From positions 1 through 35,399 of the forward strand of contig JAIRVF010000047.1 in assembly GCA_031254035.1 (NCBI GenBank): a stretch of DNA of 35,399 bases, written 5' to 3'. This document shows positions 1-8,802 of this stretch, piece by piece; within the stretch, counting starts at the first letter, position 1; every line of letters begins with the position of its first letter. The position numbers and the translations under genes are program-made. The notes under the pieces are model-generated. The model saw only the letters and a list, made by a program, of their open reading frames with translations, did not search any database and had not been told where the DNA came from. This DNA comes from Paenibacillus sp. (GTDB taxonomy: Bacteria; Bacillota; Bacilli; Paenibacillales; Paenibacillaceae).

Positions 1-2
1 AT

Positions 3-914
3 TTCACGAAAGAAGCCAAACAAGACGTTGAACAAATGGTTAAGCAGTTCATCGAGGTTTATAAAGAACGGATCAAAGCGCTGGACTGGATGTCTGAAGC
101 AACCAAAACCAAAGCCACCAAAAAGCTGGATAAAATGACGGTCAAGATCGGATATCCGGATCAATGGAATGATTACTTGAAGGATGTTTCCATTAAACCG
201 TTTGCGGACGGCGGATCACTGTTTGACAACATGGTTGCCATCAATAAAGCAGGCAAAAAACAAATGATCGCTTCGCTTGGACAACCTGTCGATAAGAGCA
301 AATGGGCGATGAGCACCTATGAGGTAAATGCTTATTATAATCCGCAGAACAATGAAATTGTATTCCCAGCGGGCATTCTGCAAGCTCCGTTTTATGATAT
401 CAAAGCTAAACATGAAACGAATTTGGGAGCGATCGGCATGGTCATTGCGCATGAAATCAGCCATGCTTTTGATAATGAAGGTTCTGCATACGATGAAAAT
501 GGAAATGCGGTCAACTGGTGGACTTCGGAAGACTTTAAAAAATTCCAGGAAAAATGCGAACAGGTTATTTCTTACTATGATCATGTTGAAGTGCTTCCTG
601 GCGTGTACAATAACGGCAAGCTCACCTTAAGCGAAAATATCGCCGACCTTGGCGGTATGGCCGCATCGCTTCAAGTACTGTCCAAAATGGAAAAACCGGA
701 TCTCAAAGCCTATTTTGAAGGTTATGCAACGAGCTTTCGTATGACCATGAGTAAGGAAACAGCTGCGTACCAGTCTACAACCGACATGCATTCAGCAAAC
801 AAAGTACGCGTAAACCGTACCGTCTCGAGCTTCCCAGAGTTCTATAAAGCATACGAAGTAACCGAAAAAGATGCCATGTACGTCGCTCCTAAAGACCGCG
901 TGAGCATTTGGTAA
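3..914 (+). CDS. pepO: M13 family metallopeptidase (PepO/neprilysin-like), C-terminal part
   Basis: Zinc endopeptidase of the neprilysin/PepO family, which cleaves short peptides. The open frame runs in from the left edge without a start, so only about the last 304 of the usual 630-700 residues are present. The zinc-binding HEISH motif lies at 450-464, followed by AFDNEG. The second family motif ENIADLGG, whose glutamate is the third zinc ligand, is at 633-656. The substrate-strand signature NAYYNP just upstream of NEIVFPAGILQAPF is also intact. The C-terminus lacks the common CxxW ending and finishes in KDRVSIW, as in many Bacillota members. No frameshift is seen in the visible part, and the family assignment is secure. 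Confidence 0.95.
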   Translation, partial: FTKEAKQDVEQMVKQFIEVYKERIKALDWMSEATKTKATKKLDKMTVKIGYPDQWNDYLKDVSIKPFADGGSLFDNMVAINKAGKKQMIASLGQPVDKSKWAMSTYEVNAYYNPQNNEIVFPAGILQAPFYDIKAKHETNLGAIGMVIAHEISHAFDNEGSAYDENGNAVNWWTSEDFKKFQEKCEQVISYYDHVEVLPGVYNNGKLTLSENIADLGGMAASLQVLSKMEKPDLKAYFEGYATSFRMTMSKETAAYQSTTDMHSANKVRVNRTVSSFPEFYKAYEVTEKDAMYVAPKDRVSIW

Positions 915-965
915 TCCTGCAGCTGAGAAACGTTATAACCGCAAAAACGATAACAAAATAAATCT

Positions 966-1046
966 AACGAAACTACGGATCGTTATTCGGGCGAAATGAA
1001 GCGTTATGACCGTCCTTTTAGCTCAATAGCGATCCACAGTTTCGTC
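966..1046. repeat. Imperfect inverted repeat downstream of pepO
   Basis: Two 22-base arms (966-987 and 1025-1046) are reverse complements apart from about four positions. They enclose roughly 37 bases. The words CGTTATAACCG and CGTTATGACCG also recur at about 931 and 1002. There is no following T-run, so it is not an obvious intrinsic terminator. It may be an intergenic repeat family. Confidence 0.5.
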
Positions 1047-1124
1047 CCTCGTAATTAAGGGGTTTTCTTACGAAATCTCACTCATCCGCAGGATTTCACC
1101 GTCACGAGGGGAGGCTGGGCAGAT

Positions 1125-1712
1125 ATGAAAGTTAAAAAGATACTCTACATCACTGTAATTCTTATGGCAGTGATGGGTATATTTCTCTGGTTATCGGGGT
1201 TATTTGGCTTGTGGTTTAATGGAATGGCTTTTCTTGCGAATAACACAAAGCAATTTGAAGAAAATGGTCACTCGGTTGATGGAAGATATTCGCTTAAAGT
1301 TGATTTGTCTAATTTTGAAAGTAACATTGGAAGGGATATCTATAATGATGGAGAACATAGGATATACGTTTCGTGGATTCAGAAAACACAAAATGGAGAA
1401 TATGATATCAGATTTAGATCCAGTGGACAATATTCTTTATCAGGTGCTACGCTTATCTCGGGTCTTCATCATGAGACCATTAGCGATCATTTTTTCACTA
1501 CATCAACAACTGCAAAATTAACAGTAGAATACAATGAAAAAAAATACAACGCTCAAGTTACAGGTCAATGTGGTTTGAATTATAAGGACGGAGATTGCTT
1601 TTCATTCTCTTTCTTTTTGAGCGACGAACCAAATAAAGAAATCGTTGAAGATACTGGTATAGTAGAACTTACGATCACCGATCTATATAAAAATATTTGG
1701 AGAAAAAAATGA
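1125..1712 (+). CDS. Hypothetical membrane-anchored or exported protein
   Basis: 195 residues, not recognised. The N-terminus is MKVKK followed by about 25 hydrophobic residues (roughly 6-30), so it is either a signal anchor or an uncleaved signal peptide, with the rest outside the membrane. The remainder is polar and beta-rich in appearance, with no catalytic motif I can name. A GAGGGGAGG ribosome binding site lies about 10 bases before the ATG. Base composition is AT-richer than the flanking metallopeptidase, which fits a recently acquired or fast-evolving gene. It ends just before a strong terminator and seems to be transcribed alone. Confidence 0.7.
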   Translation: MKVKKILYITVILMAVMGIFLWLSGLFGLWFNGMAFLANNTKQFEENGHSVDGRYSLKVDLSNFESNIGRDIYNDGEHRIYVSWIQKTQNGEYDIRFRSSGQYSLSGATLISGLHHETISDHFFTTSTTAKLTVEYNEKKYNAQVTGQCGLNYKDGDCFSFSFFLSDEPNKEIVEDTGIVELTITDLYKNIWRKK

Positions 1713-1790
1713 GGGGCTGAACTAACGGGAAACGATGGCTTAATAATCGAAAGTCGATTTACTGAACAAAAATGTTGTTGTAAATAACAA

Positions 1791-1838
1791 AAAAATGGAT
1801 AGAGTTCAGATCTTCTCTGAAACCTCTATCCATTTTTA
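1791..1838 (+). terminator. Rho-independent terminator, possibly bidirectional
   Basis: A 14-base stem, AAAAATGGATAGAG (1791-1804) with CTCTATCCATTTTT (1824-1837), has a 19-base loop. It is followed by T-rich sequence on the plus strand and preceded by an A-run that would serve the minus strand. It lies 80 bases after the hypothetical gene at 1125-1712. Confidence 0.8.
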
Positions 1839-1970
1839 TTTTCACTATAAAATGTTTAACACTGTATTCAACCATTTATTTTATTGGTTAAATTGGGCTT
1901 CTTCTCATTTTTAATAAAAAATCAGGAAGTTATAGCAAAATGCGATTCCAGCCGCCCTCGTATCTATCTC

Positions 1971-2103
1971 TAACGGACACCACAGCGCTTAATTGTTCCC
2001 CAAAACAACGCCAAAAGGGGTTTTTCCACAAAATAGCTGCACCTGTGTCCGTTAAAAATCATAATGCTCGAAGTTGACCTCAATAACGGCCGCTGTGGCC
2101 GTT
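1971..2103. repeat. Nested inverted repeats in non-coding DNA
   Basis: The stretch 1840-2225 has no convincing gene. It contains TAACGGACAC (1971-1980) and its exact complement GTGTCCGTTA (2044-2053), and then a short hairpin AACGGCC/GGCCGTT (2085-2103). The motif AACGG recurs at each arm, suggesting related copies of a small intergenic repeat. Confidence 0.5.
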
Positions 2104-2127
2104 TAAGTTTCCCACGCCTTCCGTCAG

Positions 2128-2195
2128 CCTTTGACTTCTGTTGGCTTTTGACTTCCATCGGCCTTTGACTTCCGGCGGCTTTTGACTTTCGTTGT
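2128..2195. repeat. 17-bp tandem repeat, four units
   Basis: Four consecutive 17-base units start at 2128, 2145, 2162 and 2179. Each has the form CyTTTGACTTCygttGG with variation in the last five bases, around the constant core TTTGACTT. No long reading frame with a start crosses it convincingly. It lies just beyond the stop of the cysteine-rich gene. Confidence 0.7.
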
Positions 2196-2225
2196 GAGCC
2201 TAACTTAGTTCATTCTCCGAATATG

Positions 2226-2507
2226 CTAGTATCTCCACAACAAATTCCTCATGCTTCTGCGGTGGTAGGGGTTCCCTGGATCTACGCCGCATCCCATCAG
2301 CCACTCTGCCGCATTTTGTCGTTCGGCAGCCGTTACAGGCACACCCATACATTCCGAAAGCTGGTCAATCATGCTGCAACAGCCGCTATGGCAATTTAAA
2401 TCCTCAAGTCTTTGGGCACGCAAAATTCCGCACACCTTACCGAAACATCGCGGATCACACATCCTACGGCGGAATATTCCCATCAAGCGGGGATCAAGTT
2501 GGGCCAT
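2226..2507 (-). CDS. Small cysteine-rich protein downstream of squalene-hopene cyclase
   Basis: 93 residues, not recognised. The ATG at 2507 is preceded by AAAGGAG at good spacing, so the gene is probably real. It has eight cysteines at residues 17, 21, 26, 39, 43, 44, 53 and 73, including a C-x3-C-x4-C group and a CHSGCC cluster, plus His40 and His82. This pattern could bind a metal or an Fe-S cluster, or form disulfides; I cannot tell which. There is no signal peptide or membrane segment. It follows the cyclase gene on the same strand after 155 bases with no visible terminator between them, so co-transcription is likely. Confidence 0.7.
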   Translation of the reverse strand: MAQLDPRLMGIFRRRMCDPRCFGKVCGILRAQRLEDLNCHSGCCSMIDQLSECMGVPVTAAERQNAAEWLMGCGVDPGNPYHRRSMRNLLWRY

Positions 2508-2662
2508 GAATTCGATCTCCTTTCATGTATGCTCCATTCTCGTCTTCAGGCGTGGACAGGGCTTACTGCATTTCACCAGCCTTGTAGACGGTTAATCCAG
2601 CATATGCGGATCAGGCAACAAGGACAGGGTATTTACCTGTTTTCCCGGGAAATAGGGCGTTT

Positions 2663-4537
2663 TCAGCAACTTTTGTACTTCTGCACATAGTGACTGAGCG
2701 TGAGCAAAGGCCAAATCCGCGGGTAGCTGTGATACCGGATATAAAACTGCCCCGGAAGTCCCGCTCCTGTCGGGTACGTTACCCGTCTGCTCCCTCCCTC
2801 TTTGTTCCACTCGATCAGCAGCGAAACCGCCTCGTTGATTGCACTCACAGGTTGATCATGAATGGCAATCAGTATATCCAGTGCCCAAGCGGTATGAACA
2901 ACCGTGGAGTAGGGGGCTGGGATATAGGTTTTTGATACATCACTTTTGCAAGATTCGCCCCAACCGCCGTCCGGTTGTCTGATGCGAAGCAGCCAGTCGG
3001 CAGCTTTTTGAATTGCAGGATGATTGGCGGGTATGCCCACGGCTCTTAGTCCAGTCACCGCAGCCCATGTCCCGTACAAATACGACACTCCCCAACGTCC
3101 ATACCAAGAACCATCCGGCTGCTGCCGTTTCAAAAGCCAATGCACTCCCGCCTGCACCCGTGGATGATCTACCGTCAGCTTCACATGGCTCCCCAAAAAC
3201 TCCAACGTGCGTCCGGTAACGTCCGCCGCCGAAGGATCAAATGCTGTATCTTCGAAACTTTCCAACGAAAAAAGACGCGTGATCAAGGATGTGCTGTTCC
3301 GCTCAAAAGCAGCCCAACCGCCGTCATCATTTTGCATACGGAACAGGTACCTAACACCCTTCCGCCAAGCATCGTAATATTCCGCATATTGGTGCGTAAA
3401 CCCCGTCAATGCCCTTAATACCGCCTGCGTATCGTCCACGTCAGGGTTCGAAGTATTGCTTTCGGAAAACCCCCAACCACCGGTCACATGTGTGGGCGGG
3501 TCCCCTATGGAGCCCTTTTTCTCATGATGCTGAAGGGACAGTAAATACGCTGCAGCCCGCTGAAACCCTCCATCTTCGGTTGAAAGCCCCGCCTCCTGCA
3601 ATGCGTAGGAAGCAAGCGCCGTATCCCATACGGTTGATGGAGAGTTCTGGACATGCAGCTCCCCGTCTTCCGTCTGCGTAACAAAAGAGATGAGTCCCTT
3701 CACTGCACGGGAAACAGCAGGAGAATCTGGTTGATAACCGATGGCGAGCAGCGCATGGATCATAAAAAACGTGGCGCTCGCGTAGCTATACATCGTCCCG
3801 TCCCCTTCGATATGCTCCAGCATCATCTGTTCAGCCATGCGAATCGCGCGGCTTGGCTTTATTCTGTTCACAGCGGATAAATCCTGATTTTTCTTGATCG
3901 TATCCCGTCTGTTCCAACGGAGTCTTCGGTGCAGCTTGCGGTATTTCTGCGTCGTATAGAGATGGTTGATGTCTGCCGAAGAGGGATGCAGCAGCGTAAA
4001 TTTGAAATGGCCCAAAACAAGAATCGGGGCAAAATGAGTCCTTACGTACGAACTCCAGCGGTAAAAGCTAAGCGGCACCCATTTCGGAAGATGTATCAAA
4101 AATAGCGGCATGGGATAAAAGGTGGGCCAAGGATACAGACCGTGCAAAGCCAGCATGAACTTGGTAGAGATGTGGGCTTTTTCGACGCCGCCGCTGCGCA
4201 AAATATAATCCTCAGCCCGTTTCATTAGAGGGGCATTCCGGTCCACATAACCGGATAACAGCAGCGCGGTATATGCTTCAATTGTCGAGGAGAGATGTCC
4301 GTCATCGTCGTCATATTGCTTCCATTCGCCTCCCGCAGCCTGTTTGTTTACAAGCCGTCTTGCCAGCAGCGGAATGAGATCTTTTTCATCTGGAAAAAGG
4401 GCGCTCAGAAGCATGATCATGCTGGAATCCGTCATCGGACCGGTTTCAAAATCATATCTCCAGGATCCATCATGCTGCTGCTCGGATTGAATCCGGGTCA
4501 CATAATGGCTAACTTCCTCTTCAACTTTCTCCAGCAT
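2663..4537 (-). CDS. shc: Squalene-hopene cyclase / sporulene-type cyclase
   Basis: Class II triterpene cyclase, expected to cyclise squalene to hopene or a regular polyprene to sporulene-like products at the membrane face. The 624 residues match the family length. The protonating DxDD motif is DVDD at residues 366-369, followed by TQ. Several QW repeats are visible: QHDGSW near residue 21, MQNDDGGW, QQPDGSW and RQPDGGW in the C-terminal half. A GGGGGTGAG ribosome binding site is somewhat far (about 12 bases) from the ATG. No squalene synthase (hpnCDE) or ytpB-like gene adjoins it, so the substrate cannot be read from context. The cysteine-rich gene follows. Confidence 0.93.
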   Translation of the reverse strand: MLEKVEEEVSHYVTRIQSEQQHDGSWRYDFETGPMTDSSMIMLLSALFPDEKDLIPLLARRLVNKQAAGGEWKQYDDDDGHLSSTIEAYTALLLSGYVDRNAPLMKRAEDYILRSGGVEKAHISTKFMLALHGLYPWPTFYPMPLFLIHLPKWVPLSFYRWSSYVRTHFAPILVLGHFKFTLLHPSSADINHLYTTQKYRKLHRRLRWNRRDTIKKNQDLSAVNRIKPSRAIRMAEQMMLEHIEGDGTMYSYASATFFMIHALLAIGYQPDSPAVSRAVKGLISFVTQTEDGELHVQNSPSTVWDTALASYALQEAGLSTEDGGFQRAAAYLLSLQHHEKKGSIGDPPTHVTGGWGFSESNTSNPDVDDTQAVLRALTGFTHQYAEYYDAWRKGVRYLFRMQNDDGGWAAFERNSTSLITRLFSLESFEDTAFDPSAADVTGRTLEFLGSHVKLTVDHPRVQAGVHWLLKRQQPDGSWYGRWGVSYLYGTWAAVTGLRAVGIPANHPAIQKAADWLLRIRQPDGGWGESCKSDVSKTYIPAPYSTVVHTAWALDILIAIHDQPVSAINEAVSLLIEWNKEGGSRRVTYPTGAGLPGQFYIRYHSYPRIWPLLTLSHYVQKYKSC

Positions 4538-4654
4538 TTCTTTTATGGTCTCACCCCCTGGTCATGGCAATGTTTGATTCGATGCGTTATTGTATGTCAG
4601 AGTTGGAGAGCCTGTTGGGGTGTATACCTATGAACCGGGAGAGTTTATGGAATA

Positions 4655-4687
4655 ACAAAAACGGAGATACATAGTAGCATCCCCGTT
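4655..4687 (-). terminator. Terminator of the Wadjet operon
   Basis: Read on the minus strand, an 11-bp stem with two G-U pairs (AACGGGGATGC / GTATCTCCGTT) is followed by a short T-run. It lies about 80 bases after the jetC stop and before the shc gene, separating the two. Confidence 0.7.
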
Positions 4688-4765
4688 ACAAACAATTCTT
4701 TAGCTCAATTTATATGACAGCAGAAACTCCCTCTATACCCAAAGCAATCTTTAATTCTTCACTTA

Positions 4766-7700
4766 TCATTTAAGGCTTTTATCACGCCTCAGGATCCCTG
4801 TGACCTTACTTTTTGGCACTGTTGGATCATGATGTACAATATACGCTTTGGAAAAGCGTTCAAGATAAGAGGATTCATGAGATTTAGGCGTGAGAATGAT
4901 CAGCTTGCGTTCCAATTCCTGTACGTATAGATCGAACACTTTGAGCTTACGTTGTTCATCCAAGGCGCTGTCGAACTCATCCAGAACAATAAAACCGGGT
5001 GCAGTCTGCAAATTTTGCAATAAGGCAAGTGCAAACAATAAAGAACTCAGCGATTCTTCTCCACCAGACACTCCCTTTCCGACTTTACCTCCTCTTCCTT
5101 TGATACTTACATCTTCAAGAGTTCCACGATGCCCTTCCTTGCGCGCTTTAATATATAAATTGAAATGAGTCCGTTGTTTGCGATCCTCATAGGAATCCCA
5201 ATCAATTTCGCCCTCAAATTGAAACAAGCTCATATACGACGTGAACCGCTGCCTGATCTCAATCACTCTCATATTAATTGTAGTCTCAAGAGCATCCTTT
5301 AACTCATCTGTCCGAATTTGATCCTCTTCAAACAGTATTTTCGTTCGTTTGTATTCATTTTGAAGGCGCTCATATTCTTCCTGAACGACCTTATAATTCT
5401 CGGGTGCCGCAGGATCAATATCTTGTTCTTGCCTAGCAAAATTAAACTGGGTTTTCCCTTTCTCCAAATCCTGCTGCAGTCCAAAGATAGAACCTTTAAG
5501 AGATAATGAGTCCTTTTTGTCGGAACCAAAATCGCCAGCGACCTCGTTGTATATGTCCGGAATCAGCTGCTTTAAATCTTCAATTTCTCGAATCATTGCA
5601 ATTCGTTCTTGTTGTACCACACTCCGTTTTTCTCTATAGGATTCCTGTTGTTTGTTCATTTGGCGAAGTTTTCGTTCTTCCAGTTCCCTTTGATCCTGAA
5701 GATCCTGCAGCGCCCGCTCCTGTTTTTTCTTCCCTCTCTCGAGCATATCCAGCTTATCTTCCTCACGCTCCAAGTATGCATTCACCTTATTAATCCGCTC
5801 CCTCAAACTTTCCAAAAGACGCTTGTTTGTGTGTAGTTCCTCGTATTTCCCTTTCAACTGTCCAAGTTTCACATAAAAATCAGCTTCTTTTTGAAGTTCA
5901 TGCTCCTGATGCTGCAAATGCACTTCCTCTTGGTGATAAAAAATCCGGTTTTGTTCAAGTTCTTTACCATGGTTCAGTAACTCTTCCAGCTTCACGCTTT
6001 CATCCGCATGCTTCCTAACCCTTTCGGTACGTTCATGCTCCAGAGTTATGAAAGCCTCCGATTCCCGAACCAATTGAATCATACTGCTTAAAGTATGGAA
6101 TTCCTTTGTCTCCCGCTCGATCATTTGGCTTAGCTCTTCACTTTTTAATGTCAGATCATGAATATTTTTCGAGATGTTCTCTTTGCGGATCAAAAGTGCG
6201 CGTGCACTCAGAATATACCGGCTGCTCCGCTCCTGCGGTCCCCGAATCCCCATCGGGTCAATCAGCACTCCGTTCTCAATCCGAGTTTCGCCGTCTGTAA
6301 AAAATTGCGCCACCCACCATAATGCCTTCATCGCGTGCGGAATGATTTTTTCCTCTAATCCTTCTTTGACTCTCAGACGAAGATCCGGTAATTCTGTAAC
6401 CGGACGATCTGGCACCACCTTGCGAAGCGGTACATGATATAAATCATTCGGAGGCGTAGCTGCATGCCCATCGAAGAAAATTGTATATTTAATCGAATTA
6501 AATCGCTCTTCCCATTTCAACTGCACAGATGCATCCAATTCAACCAGTTCGCTTAGAGTGTATGCTTGCATCCCTTTTACACGAAAAAAATCCAAGGACT
6601 CCATCTGACGTCGAGACCAGTCATGCGCCTGTTCCAGACGTCCCAATTCATCTTTCAGCTCACGAATTTCGTTCAAATTTTTTTGCTGTTGGTCTTTAGC
6701 TTCTGTTACAGAACGATCAAGCTGATCCAACTGTTTCTGAACATGATGGCTACTCTTATATTGAAGAAGCCTATTCTTGTGAATGATCTCCTGCTGTTGA
6801 TCATGCTCAATTTCAACCTCCAATTTGGAGATTTGTTTCAAAGATAGTGCCTTCTGTTCATCACATTCTCTAAGCCCGGATTCCCTCATCTTCTTCTCAT
6901 GGGTTGCTTCCCGTAATTGTTTCTGGGCATCTGCCAACTGTTGCATTACTTCATCTTCGGTACGCCGGATTCGCTCTTTCTCTTTACTGACATGCTGCAG
7001 TTCGCGTTCCAGCTCGTTCAGTGCAACTTCGGTTTCCTTCATCTCAGTTGCTAATTTTTGCAGCAGGTCCTCATTGCGAGTTAATTCCTGCTTGGCCAAA
7101 TCAATTTGTTCCGTATGCATACGGATTTGATCAAGTATCGAAGATTCACGTTGCCCCATCTCTGCCAGGTCGTCCTGCCCAAAGTCGATATCTAACTCCA
7201 ACTGTTCGATCAGACCTTTAAGATGTTCTTCTTCCCGCCGGTAATAATCCTCAAGCTGGAGCAATGAACGGGAGTATAATTTACCGCCTTCAAGCAAACG
7301 TCTCCGGTTATCCTCATAACGGTCTAGCTCCGTTTTTTTGATCTTCAACCACTGCTTCTTATGCGCAACATTACTTTCAGAAACGCGCAGCGTCTCCTGC
7401 GTCTCCTTCAACTTTTCCACGCTTTCTTCCCAGCTTTGTTGAACCTGATCAATACCGTGCATCTCTGCAAAAATCCGGAAACGTTCCTTTGGATCCATGA
7501 CTGCAAATTGATTCACTTCCTGCTGATACCAGATCAAATAAAACAGGTCCGGATCAATTTTATACTTGTATTGAAGGTCCTTTTTGTAGGCTGTGAAACT
7601 ATATTGACGGTCTCCTGAAGTATATCGAACTGTATCTTCCCAGCTTTCGAAATCATCTCCGGAAGAAATATAAAACTCTTTTTTTACAGGTTGTCCTGGC

Positions 7701-8002
7701 TCTTGAAAAATACGAAGCGAAAATTCAATATATTCAGGAGCATCCAACCGATTTATGCCTTCATTTTTGAACAATAACCGAATATGTGCCTTCCATGGTG
7801 CATCCTGTGGTAAATTACGGGATCTGAGCCCTTCAACAATAACCTTTGATGAATATAACACCGCTCCCATGCAATAGGTGATTGTTGATTTACCCGCCCC
7901 GTTCGGACCTGTAATCAAAACATGCTCCATTTGCCCGGATAAATCCATTATTGTCGCCGGATAGTCCCGAATGCCGCTAAACCACATTCTCCAGGGTATC
8001 AT
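4766..8002 (-). CDS. jetC: Wadjet JetC, SMC/MukB-like ATPase
   Basis: Motor subunit of the Wadjet complex, an SMC-family loop extruder that senses small circular DNA so that JetD can cleave it. The 1078 residues have an N-terminal ATPase half with Walker A GPNGAGKST at 32-40. Two long charged coiled-coil stretches (about 170-470 and 590-850) flank a hinge-like segment containing VPDRPVTELPDLRLRVKEG. The C-terminal half has the ABC signature GVSGGEE and Walker B FIVLDEFD at roughly 970-1010. The ATG overlaps the jetB stop by four bases, so translation is coupled. It is the last gene of the operon. Confidence 0.93.
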   Translation of the reverse strand: MIPWRMWFSGIRDYPATIMDLSGQMEHVLITGPNGAGKSTITYCMGAVLYSSKVIVEGLRSRNLPQDAPWKAHIRLLFKNEGINRLDAPEYIEFSLRIFQEPGQPVKKEFYISSGDDFESWEDTVRYTSGDRQYSFTAYKKDLQYKYKIDPDLFYLIWYQQEVNQFAVMDPKERFRIFAEMHGIDQVQQSWEESVEKLKETQETLRVSESNVAHKKQWLKIKKTELDRYEDNRRRLLEGGKLYSRSLLQLEDYYRREEEHLKGLIEQLELDIDFGQDDLAEMGQRESSILDQIRMHTEQIDLAKQELTRNEDLLQKLATEMKETEVALNELERELQHVSKEKERIRRTEDEVMQQLADAQKQLREATHEKKMRESGLRECDEQKALSLKQISKLEVEIEHDQQQEIIHKNRLLQYKSSHHVQKQLDQLDRSVTEAKDQQQKNLNEIRELKDELGRLEQAHDWSRRQMESLDFFRVKGMQAYTLSELVELDASVQLKWEERFNSIKYTIFFDGHAATPPNDLYHVPLRKVVPDRPVTELPDLRLRVKEGLEEKIIPHAMKALWWVAQFFTDGETRIENGVLIDPMGIRGPQERSSRYILSARALLIRKENISKNIHDLTLKSEELSQMIERETKEFHTLSSMIQLVRESEAFITLEHERTERVRKHADESVKLEELLNHGKELEQNRIFYHQEEVHLQHQEHELQKEADFYVKLGQLKGKYEELHTNKRLLESLRERINKVNAYLEREEDKLDMLERGKKKQERALQDLQDQRELEERKLRQMNKQQESYREKRSVVQQERIAMIREIEDLKQLIPDIYNEVAGDFGSDKKDSLSLKGSIFGLQQDLEKGKTQFNFARQEQDIDPAAPENYKVVQEEYERLQNEYKRTKILFEEDQIRTDELKDALETTINMRVIEIRQRFTSYMSLFQFEGEIDWDSYEDRKQRTHFNLYIKARKEGHRGTLEDVSIKGRGGKVGKGVSGGEESLSSLLFALALLQNLQTAPGFIVLDEFDSALDEQRKLKVFDLYVQELERKLIILTPKSHESSYLERFSKAYIVHHDPTVPKSKVTGILRRDKSLK

Positions 8003-8802
8003 CGTTTTTCCTCAGCCTCTTCCCGATAAAGGTTATAACGTTTAAAAAACTTCAGCACCTCTTCCTTACTCAACTGATTGGATTGGCTGAATTCAACCAT
8101 CCGATGCAAAAATGAATCCGAAAACATATTCGCACCAATCGCTGTTAGCTGGTATGCTTTTTCAAGCGAATTCGTGTCATATTCTTCAATCGCGCCGATT
8201 TTTTTCAATGGATCGATATTCATCAGCAAACGCTGGTTCGCCTTTGTCGTTTCATGTCCAAATGCACTTAGCAACTGATCAAAAAGTGTGAATTCATGCT
8301 GCAGCACCTCTTGCTGATAGAACATAAACAGTAATATCGCCAGACTTTCCTTTGACAGCGTACTGCGGGCAGCTCTGGCCGATACTCTCATCATAGCTAT
8401 CACCTGATCACGCTTCTCATCATAAATCACTCGGAAATAGCGCCCAATCGCTTGATTAACCCGTGTTAAAAACGAAAAAAATGATTCATCCTGATCCGTA
8501 ATTTTCAGTTGTTTTTCAACTTCTTTCCTCGACAATCCAAAATTACCCGCACGTAGCGTAGCTGATGATGAGAACAAAATATTCATGAATGTCAGTTCCT
8601 CTTCCTGGGTCAATATCCCTTTTAAGGATTGCAGCACATTCAAAGAATACGGGGAAGAAATACCCTCAGAATGTTCACGTTTCTCTGCCTCGAATTTCGC
8701 TCGCTCAACATTTGCAGTACTCTCTTCGGATGAAGCAGGCATGAGCTCTGTTTGAACTGTCGACTCTTCTTCCTGATATAACATCTGATTTTTACTATTC
8801 AT
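7999..8802 (-). CDS. jetB: Wadjet JetB, MukE-like subunit
   Basis: Counterpart of MukE/MksE, a winged-helix protein that binds the kleisin JetA. I chose the ATG at 8802 (267 residues, starting MNSKNQ) over an upstream in-frame start, because GGAGATAAGG precedes it and it overlaps the jetA stop by eight bases. The first 70 residues are acidic and probably flexible. The rest is helical, with the LFDQLLSAFGHE and LKKIGAIEEYD elements expected of a wHTH condensin accessory protein. Assignment rests on position between JetA and JetC, and on size, more than on a single motif. Confidence 0.85.
   Translation of the reverse strand: MNSKNQMLYQEEESTVQTELMPASSEESTANVERAKFEAEKREHSEGISSPYSLNVLQSLKGILTQEEELTFMNILFSSSATLRAGNFGLSRKEVEKQLKITDQDESFFSFLTRVNQAIGRYFRVIYDEKRDQVIAMMRVSARAARSTLSKESLAILLFMFYQQEVLQHEFTLFDQLLSAFGHETTKANQRLLMNIDPLKKIGAIEEYDTNSLEKAYQLTAIGANMFSDSFLHRMVEFSQSNQLSKEEVLKFFKRYNLYREEAEEKR

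Noticed and set aside
2128..2195. Tandem repeat considered as a CRISPR array
   Set aside because: The units are contiguous with no spacers, and no cas gene is present.
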